A stretch of DNA of 64,000 nt from an uncultured Eubacterium sp. (GTDB lineage: Bacteria; Bacillota; Clostridia; Oscillospirales; Acutalibacteraceae): NCBI GenBank assembly GCA_910584985.1, contig CAJUDJ010000002.1:95464-159463 (forward strand). The letters are read 5' to 3'. The notes beneath the pieces are model-generated. The model was not told the origin of the DNA. It saw only the letters and a program-made list of their open reading frames with translations, and searched no databases. Position 1 is the first letter of the stretch, and each line of letters starts with the position of its first letter. Made by a program: the position numbers and the translations under genes. Shown here in pieces: positions 43,760 to 52,300 of the stretch.

Positions 43760-44890
43760 ATGGATTTACTGGATTTAAGAAATAAAATTGACGAGATAGA
43801 CGGAAGAATTATTCCCCTTCTTCTTGAAAGAATGGAAATTTCAGGAAAAGTTGCCGAATATAAGGTTAAAAACGGGCTGCCCGTTCTGAATGAGGCAAGA
43901 GAAAAAGAAATTCTTGATAATGTTAAGAAAAAATGTGCAGATCAGGGGGATGCCGTGGCAACGGTTTTTGCTGCAACTATGGAAGCCTCGCGTGAGCTTC
44001 AGCACAGAATCATCGGCGGCGGCAGAGATTTGAGAGAGGCGGTTCTTGCTGCGTTTACCAAAGAAAAAATCTCATCCGGCGCAGTCTCGGTTGCCTGTGC
44101 AGGCGTAAGCGAAGGAAACACGGATAAGGCGGCAAGGATTTTGTTTCCTGATTCAGAAATTAAATACTGCAGCCGCTTTGAAGATGTTTTTGAGGCGGTA
44201 AACAGGGGCGATGCACCTTTCGGCGTGATTCCGATTGAAAATTCAACGGCAGGCTCCGTTCACGAGGCATATGACCTGATGATGAGATATAAATTTTATG
44301 TGGTAGGTGCCTATTCGCTTGAAATCAACCACTGCCTTTGTGCAAATCACGGTGCAAGGTATGAGGATATACATAAGGTTTACAGCCATCCGCAGGCGCT
44401 TGCGCAGTGTTCGGAATTTATAAAAAACTTTGATTTTACAGGTGTTAACTATTCTAATACGGCTGCAGCGGCAAAATATATATCTGAAAGCAAAAAGAAG
44501 GATGCGGCAGCCATCTGCCCAAGGGATGCGGCAAAAAAATACGGGCTTAAGGTTCTGAAAACAAATATTCAGAATATAAGCAATAACAGAACAAGATTTA
44601 TTGTAATTTCAAAACGGCTTATTATAGAAGATAAGGCGGATAAAATTTCACTGATTTTTTCGGTTTCCCACACAACAGGTTCGCTTTACAGAGTGCTGGG
44701 CCGCTTTTCCATGGCGGGTTTGAATCTTACGAAGCTTGAATCAAGACCAATCGGAAACGGTGATTTTGATTATTATTTTTACACGGATTTTCTTGGAAAT
44801 CTTAAGGATGAAAAAACAATGGATTTGCTTTGTGCCCTATCCTGCGAACTTCCGAATTTTAAGTTTCTGGGGAATTATCACGAATATTAA
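43760..44890 (+). CDS. pheA: Bifunctional chorismate mutase/prephenate dehydratase (P-protein)
   Basis: 376 residues: AroQ chorismate mutase domain (~1-90, RNKIDEIDGRIIPLLLERM), prephenate dehydratase (~100-280, with NRTRFIVIS as the catalytic TRF motif) and a C-terminal ACT domain (~290-370) bearing the phenylalanine-binding ESRP motif (LTKLESRPIGN). Together with tyrA it completes the Phe and Tyr branches, and the ACT domain predicts feedback inhibition by phenylalanine. Coordinated with the upstream aro genes, 17 bases after aroC. Confidence 0.97.
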   Translation: MDLLDLRNKIDEIDGRIIPLLLERMEISGKVAEYKVKNGLPVLNEAREKEILDNVKKKCADQGDAVATVFAATMEASRELQHRIIGGGRDLREAVLAAFTKEKISSGAVSVACAGVSEGNTDKAARILFPDSEIKYCSRFEDVFEAVNRGDAPFGVIPIENSTAGSVHEAYDLMMRYKFYVVGAYSLEINHCLCANHGARYEDIHKVYSHPQALAQCSEFIKNFDFTGVNYSNTAAAAKYISESKKKDAAAICPRDAAKKYGLKVLKTNIQNISNNRTRFIVISKRLIIEDKADKISLIFSVSHTTGSLYRVLGRFSMAGLNLTKLESRPIGNGDFDYYFYTDFLGNLKDEKTMDLLCALSCELPNFKFLGNYHEY

Positions 44891-44917
44891 TTTAGAACTA
44901 AAGAGAGGTGATGGCAT

Positions 44918-45688
44918 TTGAAAAGAAGCAAACGCCATCAGACGAATTTAATTTCATTTATCATTATTCTTATAACCGTGGCCATTCTTGTGCTGCTTGC
45001 AATTTGCCTTTATAAACAGCCAAGTCTTGCCGTAAGATTTGAGGCCGTTATAAAATGGCTTTCAAAGCTGGAGCATGCCGTTGCGGATCTGGATACGCAT
45101 ATTGAAATTCTTATATGCCTGTTTGCACTTTATATAGCAAAATGTCAGCTGCCGATTCCGATGGGTGTGCTATGCCTGATATCGGGTATGGTGTTTTCCC
45201 TTCCGAATGCCATCATTCTTAATGTTGCTTTTCTGGCATTTTTCTTTATTGTAAAATATATTGAAGGGCATTGGATCGGCGGCGGCTGGGCAATGATGAT
45301 TCTGAATATACGTAAAATCCGCTTTCTAAAGCAATGGGTTATGTTCAGGGGTTCGGGAAATCCTTATATTCTGGTTGTTTCCCGCCTTGTGCCGTCTATT
45401 CCGCTTGGTATGATATCCAAGCTTTACGGCTCTATGAATTATGATTTCATTTATTATCTTGTGCTCAGTGTTCTGGGTTTTATGCCAAGGCTTTATATTT
45501 ACACAAGAATCGGTTCGGTGCTTTATAATCCTTTTTCCAAGGAATTTATTGTTCTGATTATGATTATTGTAGCCTTTACGGGTATAACAAGCCTTGTTTT
45601 CAATATTTTCTACGGTATAAGGTCCAGGCAGATGAATCAGTCGCTGCTTTTGTATTCCCAGAAGCAGAAGTATAAAATTGTTTTATAA
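44918..45688 (+). CDS. VTT-domain (TVP38/TMEM64, DedA-like) membrane protein
   Basis: 256 residues from a TTG start with GAGAGGTG seven bases upstream. About five or six membrane helices; the signature FRGSGNPYILVVSRLVPSIPLG is the re-entrant motif of the VTT/SNARE-associated superfamily, members of which move phospholipids or polyprenyl phosphate across membranes. It follows pheA by 27 bases and may be in the same transcript. A GGGG hairpin with T run follows. Confidence 0.85.
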   Translation: MKRSKRHQTNLISFIIILITVAILVLLAICLYKQPSLAVRFEAVIKWLSKLEHAVADLDTHIEILICLFALYIAKCQLPIPMGVLCLISGMVFSLPNAIILNVAFLAFFFIVKYIEGHWIGGGWAMMILNIRKIRFLKQWVMFRGSGNPYILVVSRLVPSIPLGMISKLYGSMNYDFIYYLVLSVLGFMPRLYIYTRIGSVLYNPFSKEFIVLIMIIVAFTGITSLVFNIFYGIRSRQMNQSLLLYSQKQKYKIVL

Positions 45689-45698
45689 AATGTGATTT

Positions 45699-45717
45699 AA
45701 GGGGAGAGCCCCTTTTT
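45699..45717 (+). terminator. Short terminator hairpin
   Basis: AAGGGG / CCCCTT with an AGAG loop and TTTTT; ends 15 bases before galK. Confidence 0.7.
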
Positions 45718-45732
45718 GAAAGGAGTAAATAT

Positions 45733-47013
45733 ATGAAACCACAGGAATACATTGATGCTATTTCCGATGGCAGAATGGATGAAAAGCTGAAGGCGGTTTA
45801 TGTGCTTGATTCTTCTGTTGAGCAGCAGAAAACACGGTACATAAATACGATAAGGGAATTTGTTAATATTTTCGGAGATGACAGAGATGTTATCATCACC
45901 TCTGCACCCGGCAGAACAGAGGTTTGCGGAAATCACACCGACCATAACAACGGAAAGGTTATGGCCGCATCCATAAATCTGGATGCAATTGCAGTCTGTG
46001 CTGTAAGTGGTAACGGCACGGTGCGTGTGCAGTCTGTCGGCCATGCGTTGAATGTTGTTGATTTGGAAAAGCTTCTGCCGGATGAAAAGGAATTCGGTCA
46101 TTCAACTGCGATGGTAAGAGGCGTACTTGCAAAAATAAAGGACCTTGGCTATGAAGTGGGCGGCTTTGATGCGGTTACCACCTCTGATGTTATGGGCGGC
46201 AGCGGTCTTTCCTCCTCTGCAGCATTTGAAGTGCTTCTGGGCACAACGGTTTCCTATCTTTTTAATGACGGTAAAATCAGTGCTGTTGATATTGCGAAAA
46301 TTGCGCAGTACAGTGAAAACGTGTTCTTCGGCAAGCCCTGTGGTCTGCTGGATCAGATGGCTTCCTCTGTGGGCACTTTTGTAACTATTGATTTTAAATC
46401 CACTGAAAATCCCGTAATAAAAAAGGTTGAATTTGATTTTTCACAAAGCGGCCATTCACTCTGCATTGTGGATACGGGCGGCAGCCACAGCGATTTAACG
46501 GATGATTATGCAGCTGTAAGAAACGAAATGGAAAGCGTTGCCGAAGCGATGGGCAAAAAAGTGCTCCGTGAAATTGAATATGATGATTTCAAAAATGCAG
46601 TTCCCCAGCTTGGCAAAATGGTGAATGACCGTGCACTGTTAAGGGCCTATCATTTTTACGGTGAAAACCGCCGTGTTGATAAAGCGGTTGATGCGCTTGA
46701 AAGCAATAATTTTGATTTGTTCAAAGAAATTATTGTGGAAAGCGGCAAGTCCTCCTATATGCTGAATCAGAATGTTTATTCCCCGTCAAATCCAACGGAG
46801 CAGAAGCTTTCGCTTGCGCTTTGCATTTCAGAGGAAATACTCAGGGGCAAAGGGGCTTACCGTGTGCACGGCGGCGGCTTTGCAGGCACGATTCAGGCAT
46901 TTGTTCCGAATGATATGCTGGATGAATATAAAAGCACAATGGAAAGCGTGTTCGGCATCGGCAACTGCCATGTTCTGATTATTCGCCCGGTAGGCGGCAC
47001 GCGGGTTATGTAA
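45733..47013 (+). CDS. galK: Galactokinase family protein
   Basis: 426 residues. GHMP motif 1 is APGRTEVCGNHTDHNNG, motif 2 GGSGLSSSAAFEVLL and motif 3 HGGGFAGTIQAFV. This matches the galactokinase family, though the signature GRTEVCGNHTDHN differs from the textbook GRVNLIGEHTDYN; many Clostridia carry this form. The N-terminal ~45 residues extend before the usual start. It phosphorylates galactose or a related sugar, which could feed UDP-galactose to the glf operon. No galT or galE is in the window. Confidence 0.87.
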   Translation: MKPQEYIDAISDGRMDEKLKAVYVLDSSVEQQKTRYINTIREFVNIFGDDRDVIITSAPGRTEVCGNHTDHNNGKVMAASINLDAIAVCAVSGNGTVRVQSVGHALNVVDLEKLLPDEKEFGHSTAMVRGVLAKIKDLGYEVGGFDAVTTSDVMGGSGLSSSAAFEVLLGTTVSYLFNDGKISAVDIAKIAQYSENVFFGKPCGLLDQMASSVGTFVTIDFKSTENPVIKKVEFDFSQSGHSLCIVDTGGSHSDLTDDYAAVRNEMESVAEAMGKKVLREIEYDDFKNAVPQLGKMVNDRALLRAYHFYGENRRVDKAVDALESNNFDLFKEIIVESGKSSYMLNQNVYSPSNPTEQKLSLALCISEEILRGKGAYRVHGGGFAGTIQAFVPNDMLDEYKSTMESVFGIGNCHVLIIRPVGGTRVM

Positions 47014-47031
47014 AAAGCGGGGAATGGAAAA

Positions 47032-47988
47032 GTGAAGTATGTTTTTATAGAAAATCCGATTGCCGGAAGTAAAAGCAAACAGCTTCTTTTTAAAGAGGTG
47101 CAGTCTGCTTTCAGATGGAACAGCAATGCTGAAATGATTATCGAAGAAACGCACTATCCGGGCCATGCAAGGGAAATATCTGCTTCTTATGCGGAAAAAT
47201 ACGGCAGCGAATGTGTTATTGTAAGCTGCGGCGGGGATGGCACAGTTCATGAAGCCGCAAACGGTCTGGCGCATACGGAAACACCGCTTATGATTCTGCC
47301 ATTCGGCACGGGAAATGATTTTGCCAAAAAGGTTTACGGCACAAAAAAGCTGAATGCGCTGAATGTGGTTAAATCCTTCGGGCTGCATAACGGGCAGATA
47401 AAATATAAAATAAAGCCGATAGATCTGATTGATTACAACGGCGAAAAGTGTATTAATGTAATGAGCTACGGGCTGGATACCAAGGTGGAAACTATGGGCA
47501 GAAAAATGGCAGGAAAATTTAAGTTGCTTGGGCATCAGGCTTATAATCTTGCTGTAATTCCGTCTATTTTAAGTTCTCTTAAATATCAGATAAATCTTGA
47601 TCTGGATTGCGTTGATGACAGGGGAAAGCCCTATAAAATTCAGAAAGCGCCGATGGATTATACTTTGTTTGCCGTGTGCAACGGCAGCTATTACGGCGGC
47701 GGTTTCTGCCCTGCCCCCGATTCCAAGCTGGATGACGGCCTGCTGGATTATGCATTGGTTGATGCGGTTTCACTTGCCGAAGCACTGCCGCTTATTCCGA
47801 AATACAGCGAGGGCACGGCACATCTGCATTCCGAAAAGGTAAATGTCGGTTATGTTACAGGCGGCAGAATATGGTCTGCTGACGGCAGGGCGCTGCTCGG
47901 AAACTGTGATGGCGAAAATTTTGATTACAGCGAGGTTCGTTTCAGCGTTGAAAAAAATGCACTGAAGCTTTGTGTTATAGATGACTGA
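47032..47988 (+). CDS. Diacylglycerol kinase family lipid kinase (YegS/DgkB-like)
   Basis: 318 residues from a GTG start. N-terminal catalytic domain: FIENPIAGSKSK, then SCGGDGTVHEAANGL (the GGDGT ATP-binding motif) and LPFGTGNDFAKKVYG; the C-terminal beta-rich domain has DDGLLDYALV and NCDGE. It phosphorylates diacylglycerol or a related lipid at the membrane, recycling lipid released during wall-polymer synthesis. It follows galK by 18 bases. Confidence 0.9.
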   Translation: MKYVFIENPIAGSKSKQLLFKEVQSAFRWNSNAEMIIEETHYPGHAREISASYAEKYGSECVIVSCGGDGTVHEAANGLAHTETPLMILPFGTGNDFAKKVYGTKKLNALNVVKSFGLHNGQIKYKIKPIDLIDYNGEKCINVMSYGLDTKVETMGRKMAGKFKLLGHQAYNLAVIPSILSSLKYQINLDLDCVDDRGKPYKIQKAPMDYTLFAVCNGSYYGGGFCPAPDSKLDDGLLDYALVDAVSLAEALPLIPKYSEGTAHLHSEKVNVGYVTGGRIWSADGRALLGNCDGENFDYSEVRFSVEKNALKLCVIDD

Positions 47989-48008
47989 ATAAAAACAGAA
48001 TCAAGTTA

Positions 48009-48038
48009 AAAACGAGCGGAAATTTATCCGCTCGTTTT
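48009..48038 (+). terminator. Terminator after the lipid kinase gene
   Basis: AAAACGAGCGGA / TCCGCTCGTTTT with a six-base loop, followed by ATTATTGTTTTTT. Confidence 0.93.
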
Positions 48039-48107
48039 ATTATTGTTTTTTAGCCAAGAGAAGCTGCAGAAAGCAAAAGATGTCAATACGATTATATTAT
48101 TATATCA

Positions 48108-48301
48108 GCCCCCCTCTTGATGGGAAGGTATCAGCAAAGTTGACGGATGAGGTGCTGAAACAAAATGATTTATAATTAAAATCTCATCCAGCGCAAGCGG
48201 GCCCCCTTCTCCTAAAAAGGAGAAGGCTGAATTACATAAAACAATACAATGATAAGAAAAAGGGCCAACTTTCAGTCGGCGAGCCAGTAGGCGGCCCTTT
48301 T
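48108..48301. repeat. Degenerate palindromic intergenic repeat cluster
   Basis: A gene-free stretch made of several G+C-rich palindromic modules unlike the surrounding A+T-rich DNA: CCCCCTCTTGATGGG followed by TATCAGCAAAGTTGACGGATGA (48109-48150 area), CCTTCTCC / GGAGAAGG (48205-48212, 48219-48226) and AAAAGGGCC / GGCCCTTTT (48258-48266, 48293-48301) enclosing an inner GGC-GA-GCC. The modules resemble interspersed palindromic repeats common in Clostridia genomes, apparently decayed; no transposase or clear target duplication is visible. The second half could also fold as a terminator. Confidence 0.5.
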
Positions 48302-48348
48302 AGGGCCTGTGCAAACTATCGGTTGAACTGGTGGTTATGATGAAAAAG

Positions 48349-48381
48349 AATCCGGACCGTTTATTAAAAACGGCCCGGATT
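48349..48381 (-). terminator. Terminator of the response regulator gene
   Basis: 14-bp stem (48349-48362 with 48368-48381, one G-T pair) and a five-base loop; on the minus strand it is followed by CTTTTTC. The current stop codon of the response regulator lies in its loop, so coding sequence enters the hairpin. Confidence 0.85.
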
Positions 48382-49116
48382 TGACAAATCCACGATTTTT
48401 GTTAAAAATGCGGGGGGGGGTGCACTAATATTATTCAGAACAGCCTTATAGCCCAGATTTTTTATCGTTATGATTTCAAAATCCTTGTTGTTTTTGAATT
48501 TTTTTCTTAATCTGTTGATATGGGTATTTACTGTTTTTTCGCCGCTTTCGCAGTCATAATCCCAGATTTCATCCATCAGCTGTGTTCTTGTAAAAATGCG
48601 GTTCGGCGAACGCAGCAGCGTGTATAAAAGATAAAATTCCTTTGGCGGCAGCATTACCATTTCGTTTTTCTTTTCGGTTATGTAGCTTACGGAAAGGCTG
48701 CTGTAATTAATAGTGGTATCGCCAAACTGAATAATATGTGAGGATGCTTTTTTTGAACAGCGCAGAATGGATTTTATAATAAGATGGAAATCTTCATAAT
48801 CAATCGGCTTCGGCAGAACGCCGTCTGCACCGTATTCATAGCATGCAGCTTTTGTTTTTATATCCGTTGCGGATAAAAATGCAAATGCCGGAAGATTATA
48901 ATCAAGAATTTCAAGCTCTTTCAGAAATTCAAGGTCATTAGCCATTCTGGTTGTGTCAATATCCACAACCAGCATATCTATATAGTGCTTTTCAAGGTGC
49001 TTTTGTGCTTCGGCTGCATCAAAAGCGGTAGCCACTTTATAATTGTTTTTTCTTAAAAAGGTGCACATAATTTCACGCAGATTGGCATTTTGTTCAATTA
49101 ATAGAATGCTGAACAT
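48364..49116 (-). CDS. OmpR-family response regulator with poly-C tract near its end
   Basis: 250 residues. Receiver domain (~1-115) with acidic residues near the start, phospho-Asp in MLVVDIDTT (~Asp 51), a switch Ser/Thr region (FLSATD) and Lys in VLPKPIDYEDF. DNA-binding winged helix (~130-228) with PPKEFYLLYTLLRSPNRIF, RTQLMDEIWDYD and TVNTHINRLRKKF. The family normally ends soon after the NLGYKAVL motif; here a run of nine C (48412-48420 on the plus strand as G) encodes PPP followed by a further 16 residues. With eight C the frame would stop after two more residues. No histidine kinase is adjacent, so it is an orphan; the divergent surface-protein gene is a likely target. Confidence 0.88.
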   Translation of the reverse strand: MFSILLIEQNANLREIMCTFLRKNNYKVATAFDAAEAQKHLEKHYIDMLVVDIDTTRMANDLEFLKELEILDYNLPAFAFLSATDIKTKAACYEYGADGVLPKPIDYEDFHLIIKSILRCSKKASSHIIQFGDTTINYSSLSVSYITEKKNEMVMLPPKEFYLLYTLLRSPNRIFTRTQLMDEIWDYDCESGEKTVNTHINRLRKKFKNNKDFEIITIKNLGYKAVLNNISAPPPAFLTKIVDLSNPGRF

Positions 49117-49195
49117 AGTAAACCTCCTGTAATGGGAAAATAAACTTTAAGTATATCAAGTGCATTATATATATTATAAATAGATAGATAAACTG

Positions 49196-49249
49196 AAAGT
49201 AAACAAAATTTATATAAAATTGATATTCTGTTTATAAAAAGTTTACTTT
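49196..49249. promoter_or_regulatory. Inverted repeat in the response regulator/surface protein divergent promoter region
   Basis: AAAGTAAAC (49196-49204) and GTTTACTTT (49241-49249), perfect 9-base arms about four helical turns apart, in the 215-base region between divergent genes. A possible operator for the regulator encoded on the left. Confidence 0.45.
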
Positions 49250-49331
49250 TGATTATTCTTGCTAACATAGAATGAAAAGGAATTTATATTGTTCATTTTT
49301 CACAAAATATTTAATCAGGAGGAGAACAATT

Positions 49332-52300
49332 ATGGGTAAAACGAAAAAACTGCTTAGTGTTTTTCTTGCAGTCCTTATGGTTTTATCATCTATCACGGTT
49401 GGGTTTACTGCCTTTGCCGCTGATGAAATAAAAACCTATGACGGGCTTGATGAAAACCACCAAGCGCTTGCCGCTGCTTTGCAGAATTCTTATGTTGTTA
49501 ATGCAGATAACTATAAGAAGGCTGCAAGCTATAATTATGTAGCTTACGATAATAAAGACGGAGATATTGCAAAGGCAGCAGATGCTTTATATAAATGTTT
49601 GCAGTCCTATGATAATGACCGTCACGGTGTAATGGTTTCCAATGTTGAAACCAAACTGAAAGCTGCTATGGGCAAGGATTACAAAACGGATATGAATAAG
49701 GCACTGGGCTTTCTTTGCGGCTACGGCTCAGTCAGCAAGTATTCGAGTAATGCTACAAATAAACTTACTGTTAATACGAATATAGATATGCTTTTGGAGG
49801 AATACAAAACATTTGCCGATGTTCCGAAGTCCATTGACGATAAAGCGGTTCTTTATACATATATACAGACAGGTTCAAATTCTGCCGGCTATTCCACAAC
49901 TGCAGATGTCAAGGTAACCGCAGCTGCAATGACGGTTTTCCATGATTTTGCCAAATATTATTCGGCAGAGGCTCAGGCAAAGGATATTAATACCTTAACC
50001 AAAACTGAACTTGATAATTATAACAAGAACGGACAGACAGTAATTAACGATGCCAAATTGATTTCTGCCGATAACATTAAAAAGTTTTTCGGCGACAGTG
50101 TTACCTTTGAAACCGCACAGGCATATTTGGATCATGTTCTTGTTTTGATTGCACAAAATGGCTATGTTGCCGACATTGCTGCAATCGGCAGTGAGATTGA
50201 CGGAAAAGATATTTCCGAATATAATTTTGACCAGCTTAAAGCACTTAAAAAGAAGCTTGATGCTGCAAAGAAAACATATGATTCCTATGTAAAGGCGCAG
50301 AAAGATGATGCTGCTGTTAAGGAAGCAAATAAAACATATAATACATATGTTACATTTTATAAGGATTCGTTCAACTATAACACATATTTTGAATATAAAG
50401 CAGAAATAGATAAAATTGAAAAATATGCAGATGAGTCTTATTCCTTTACAGAAGAAGAGCTTCCTGATGTAAAAGCACTTCTTGATAATGCAGAGAAAGT
50501 ATATAAAAAGTTTCTGACTCCGCTGAATTATCAGCCGGCAAAGGACAGTAAGGCTGTTTATGACAAGGCACTTGCAAATTATACCAAGGCATATAATTAT
50601 TATAATGAGCTTGCGTATAATGAAGCAATAGATGCATTTGTTGCAGCACTTGATAACCCCACTGTGCTTAATATTCCGCAGGTGGCTGAAGTTATAAAAA
50701 AAGATAATGTGAATATAGTTGATGATACTGAAGGCAGTATTCTTAATGCCGAGCGCAGTTTTACAAAAGCAATTAATGCACTGTTTAATAGCAAAAAAGT
50801 TAGTAACCGTGCAAAGGCAATTGAAAAAATAAGAGCGGATGTTAAAGCAAAAATCGGCAACGATGTTTTTGAAGAGAAAAATGCAGAAGAAATAATCAGC
50901 TGGCTTTATGCAGCGCCTGCTCTTTCTTCACCAACTGCAACATCGCAGACTTCTGTTCAGATTGAAGAACCGTATCTCTTCAAATATGCTTCCGTGGAAG
51001 AACTTCTTATTCCCGATGAGATCACATATAAAATGAATCAATTCGGAATCAAAAATGCAAATACCTCTTATGCAGAGTGCTGTGTAGAAACGGAAAGTAC
51101 ACTTACCGATGAAAATGCGCAGGGTGCGTTTTCGGCATTTGTAAATCTGTTTACGGATGAATTGCTTAATACAGATATCGAAAACACTTCTTTTGATGAG
51201 CTTTCACTTATTATTAGAAAAGCATTTGTTGTATTGAACAATATGGCAGATTTTAAGGAAAATGAAATTGTTCATTTCCTGGGCACGGAAAAATATCCGG
51301 CAGTGCAGGAATTTTACAGCCGCTGCGAATCTGTTGTTGAACAGAAGTTTAATTCCATGATAGATGCCGTCTGTGAAAAGTACGGCAACAGAGATGTTAC
51401 AGCGGAAGAAGCAAAGGCTTTTGCAGCCGAGGCTTCCGCAATTGATTCGGCATACACCAAGCTTACAGATGCCGTAAAGGAATCGGAAGCTGTTGTCGCC
51501 CAGATGGAAAAACTTAATGAGCTTAGAGTGTCTATTACACTTATAATAGATAAAGCAGATGCGGATGCCTTTGTTGAACTGGCTAAGGCATTTCAGGATA
51601 AATATCCTGAAAAGAATCTTGATATGAGCATTTATGATGCGTTTAACGCAGATATAACTTCTGTTCTTGATTTTTATAACGGATGCTCCGAGGCGGTCAA
51701 GACAATGGATGCAGTTGTAAAAGCATTTGAAGATCTGTCAGAACTGAATGCAGCAATGGATGCAATTTTCAGAGCATCCCGTTTTGAGGATTTCAAAAAG
51801 GCCGCTCCCGAAAAGCTGAATCCGCTTTACACAGGCGATTTGGAAAATGCACAGGTTAAAGAATTTTCTGCCTTTGATATTGCAAATATCAAGCAGATTA
51901 TGGCTGAAATTAATAAGATTTACGGTGATTTGTCGGATGAATCCAGAATTGACGAGCTTGTGGTAAACTACATGGCTGTTGTTTCAAAGCTTCAGGAAAG
52001 AATCACACTGCTGACAAATCCGCCTGAATTCCGTCCTTACACGGTTGAATATCCTGCAAACACAACCCCGGCGCAAGTACAGAATATTATTACAAGACTG
52101 GATAATGTCATTGCAGGCGATTTAATCGAAAGTCTGCTCGGCCAGCCGCTGGATGAAGCAATAGATGGTCTGCTCGGCGGTCTGCTTACAGGCGATATTG
52201 TAACCACATTGGTTAAAGCTCTGTTCCCAATGGTTGCAGATGCAGCAGGCGATTTGGCAGGAATAGCCGGAATAATCGGTCTTTGCGTTCTTCCGCGCAC

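Noticed and set aside
48108..48301. CRISPR array
   Set aside because: The palindromic modules differ from one another and are not regularly spaced direct repeats; no cas genes are present.
49272..49331. Earlier ATG for the giant surface protein
   Set aside because: It would add 20 residues before the signal peptide and has no ribosome site, whereas the ATG at 49332 follows AGGAGGAG and opens directly with a normal signal peptide.
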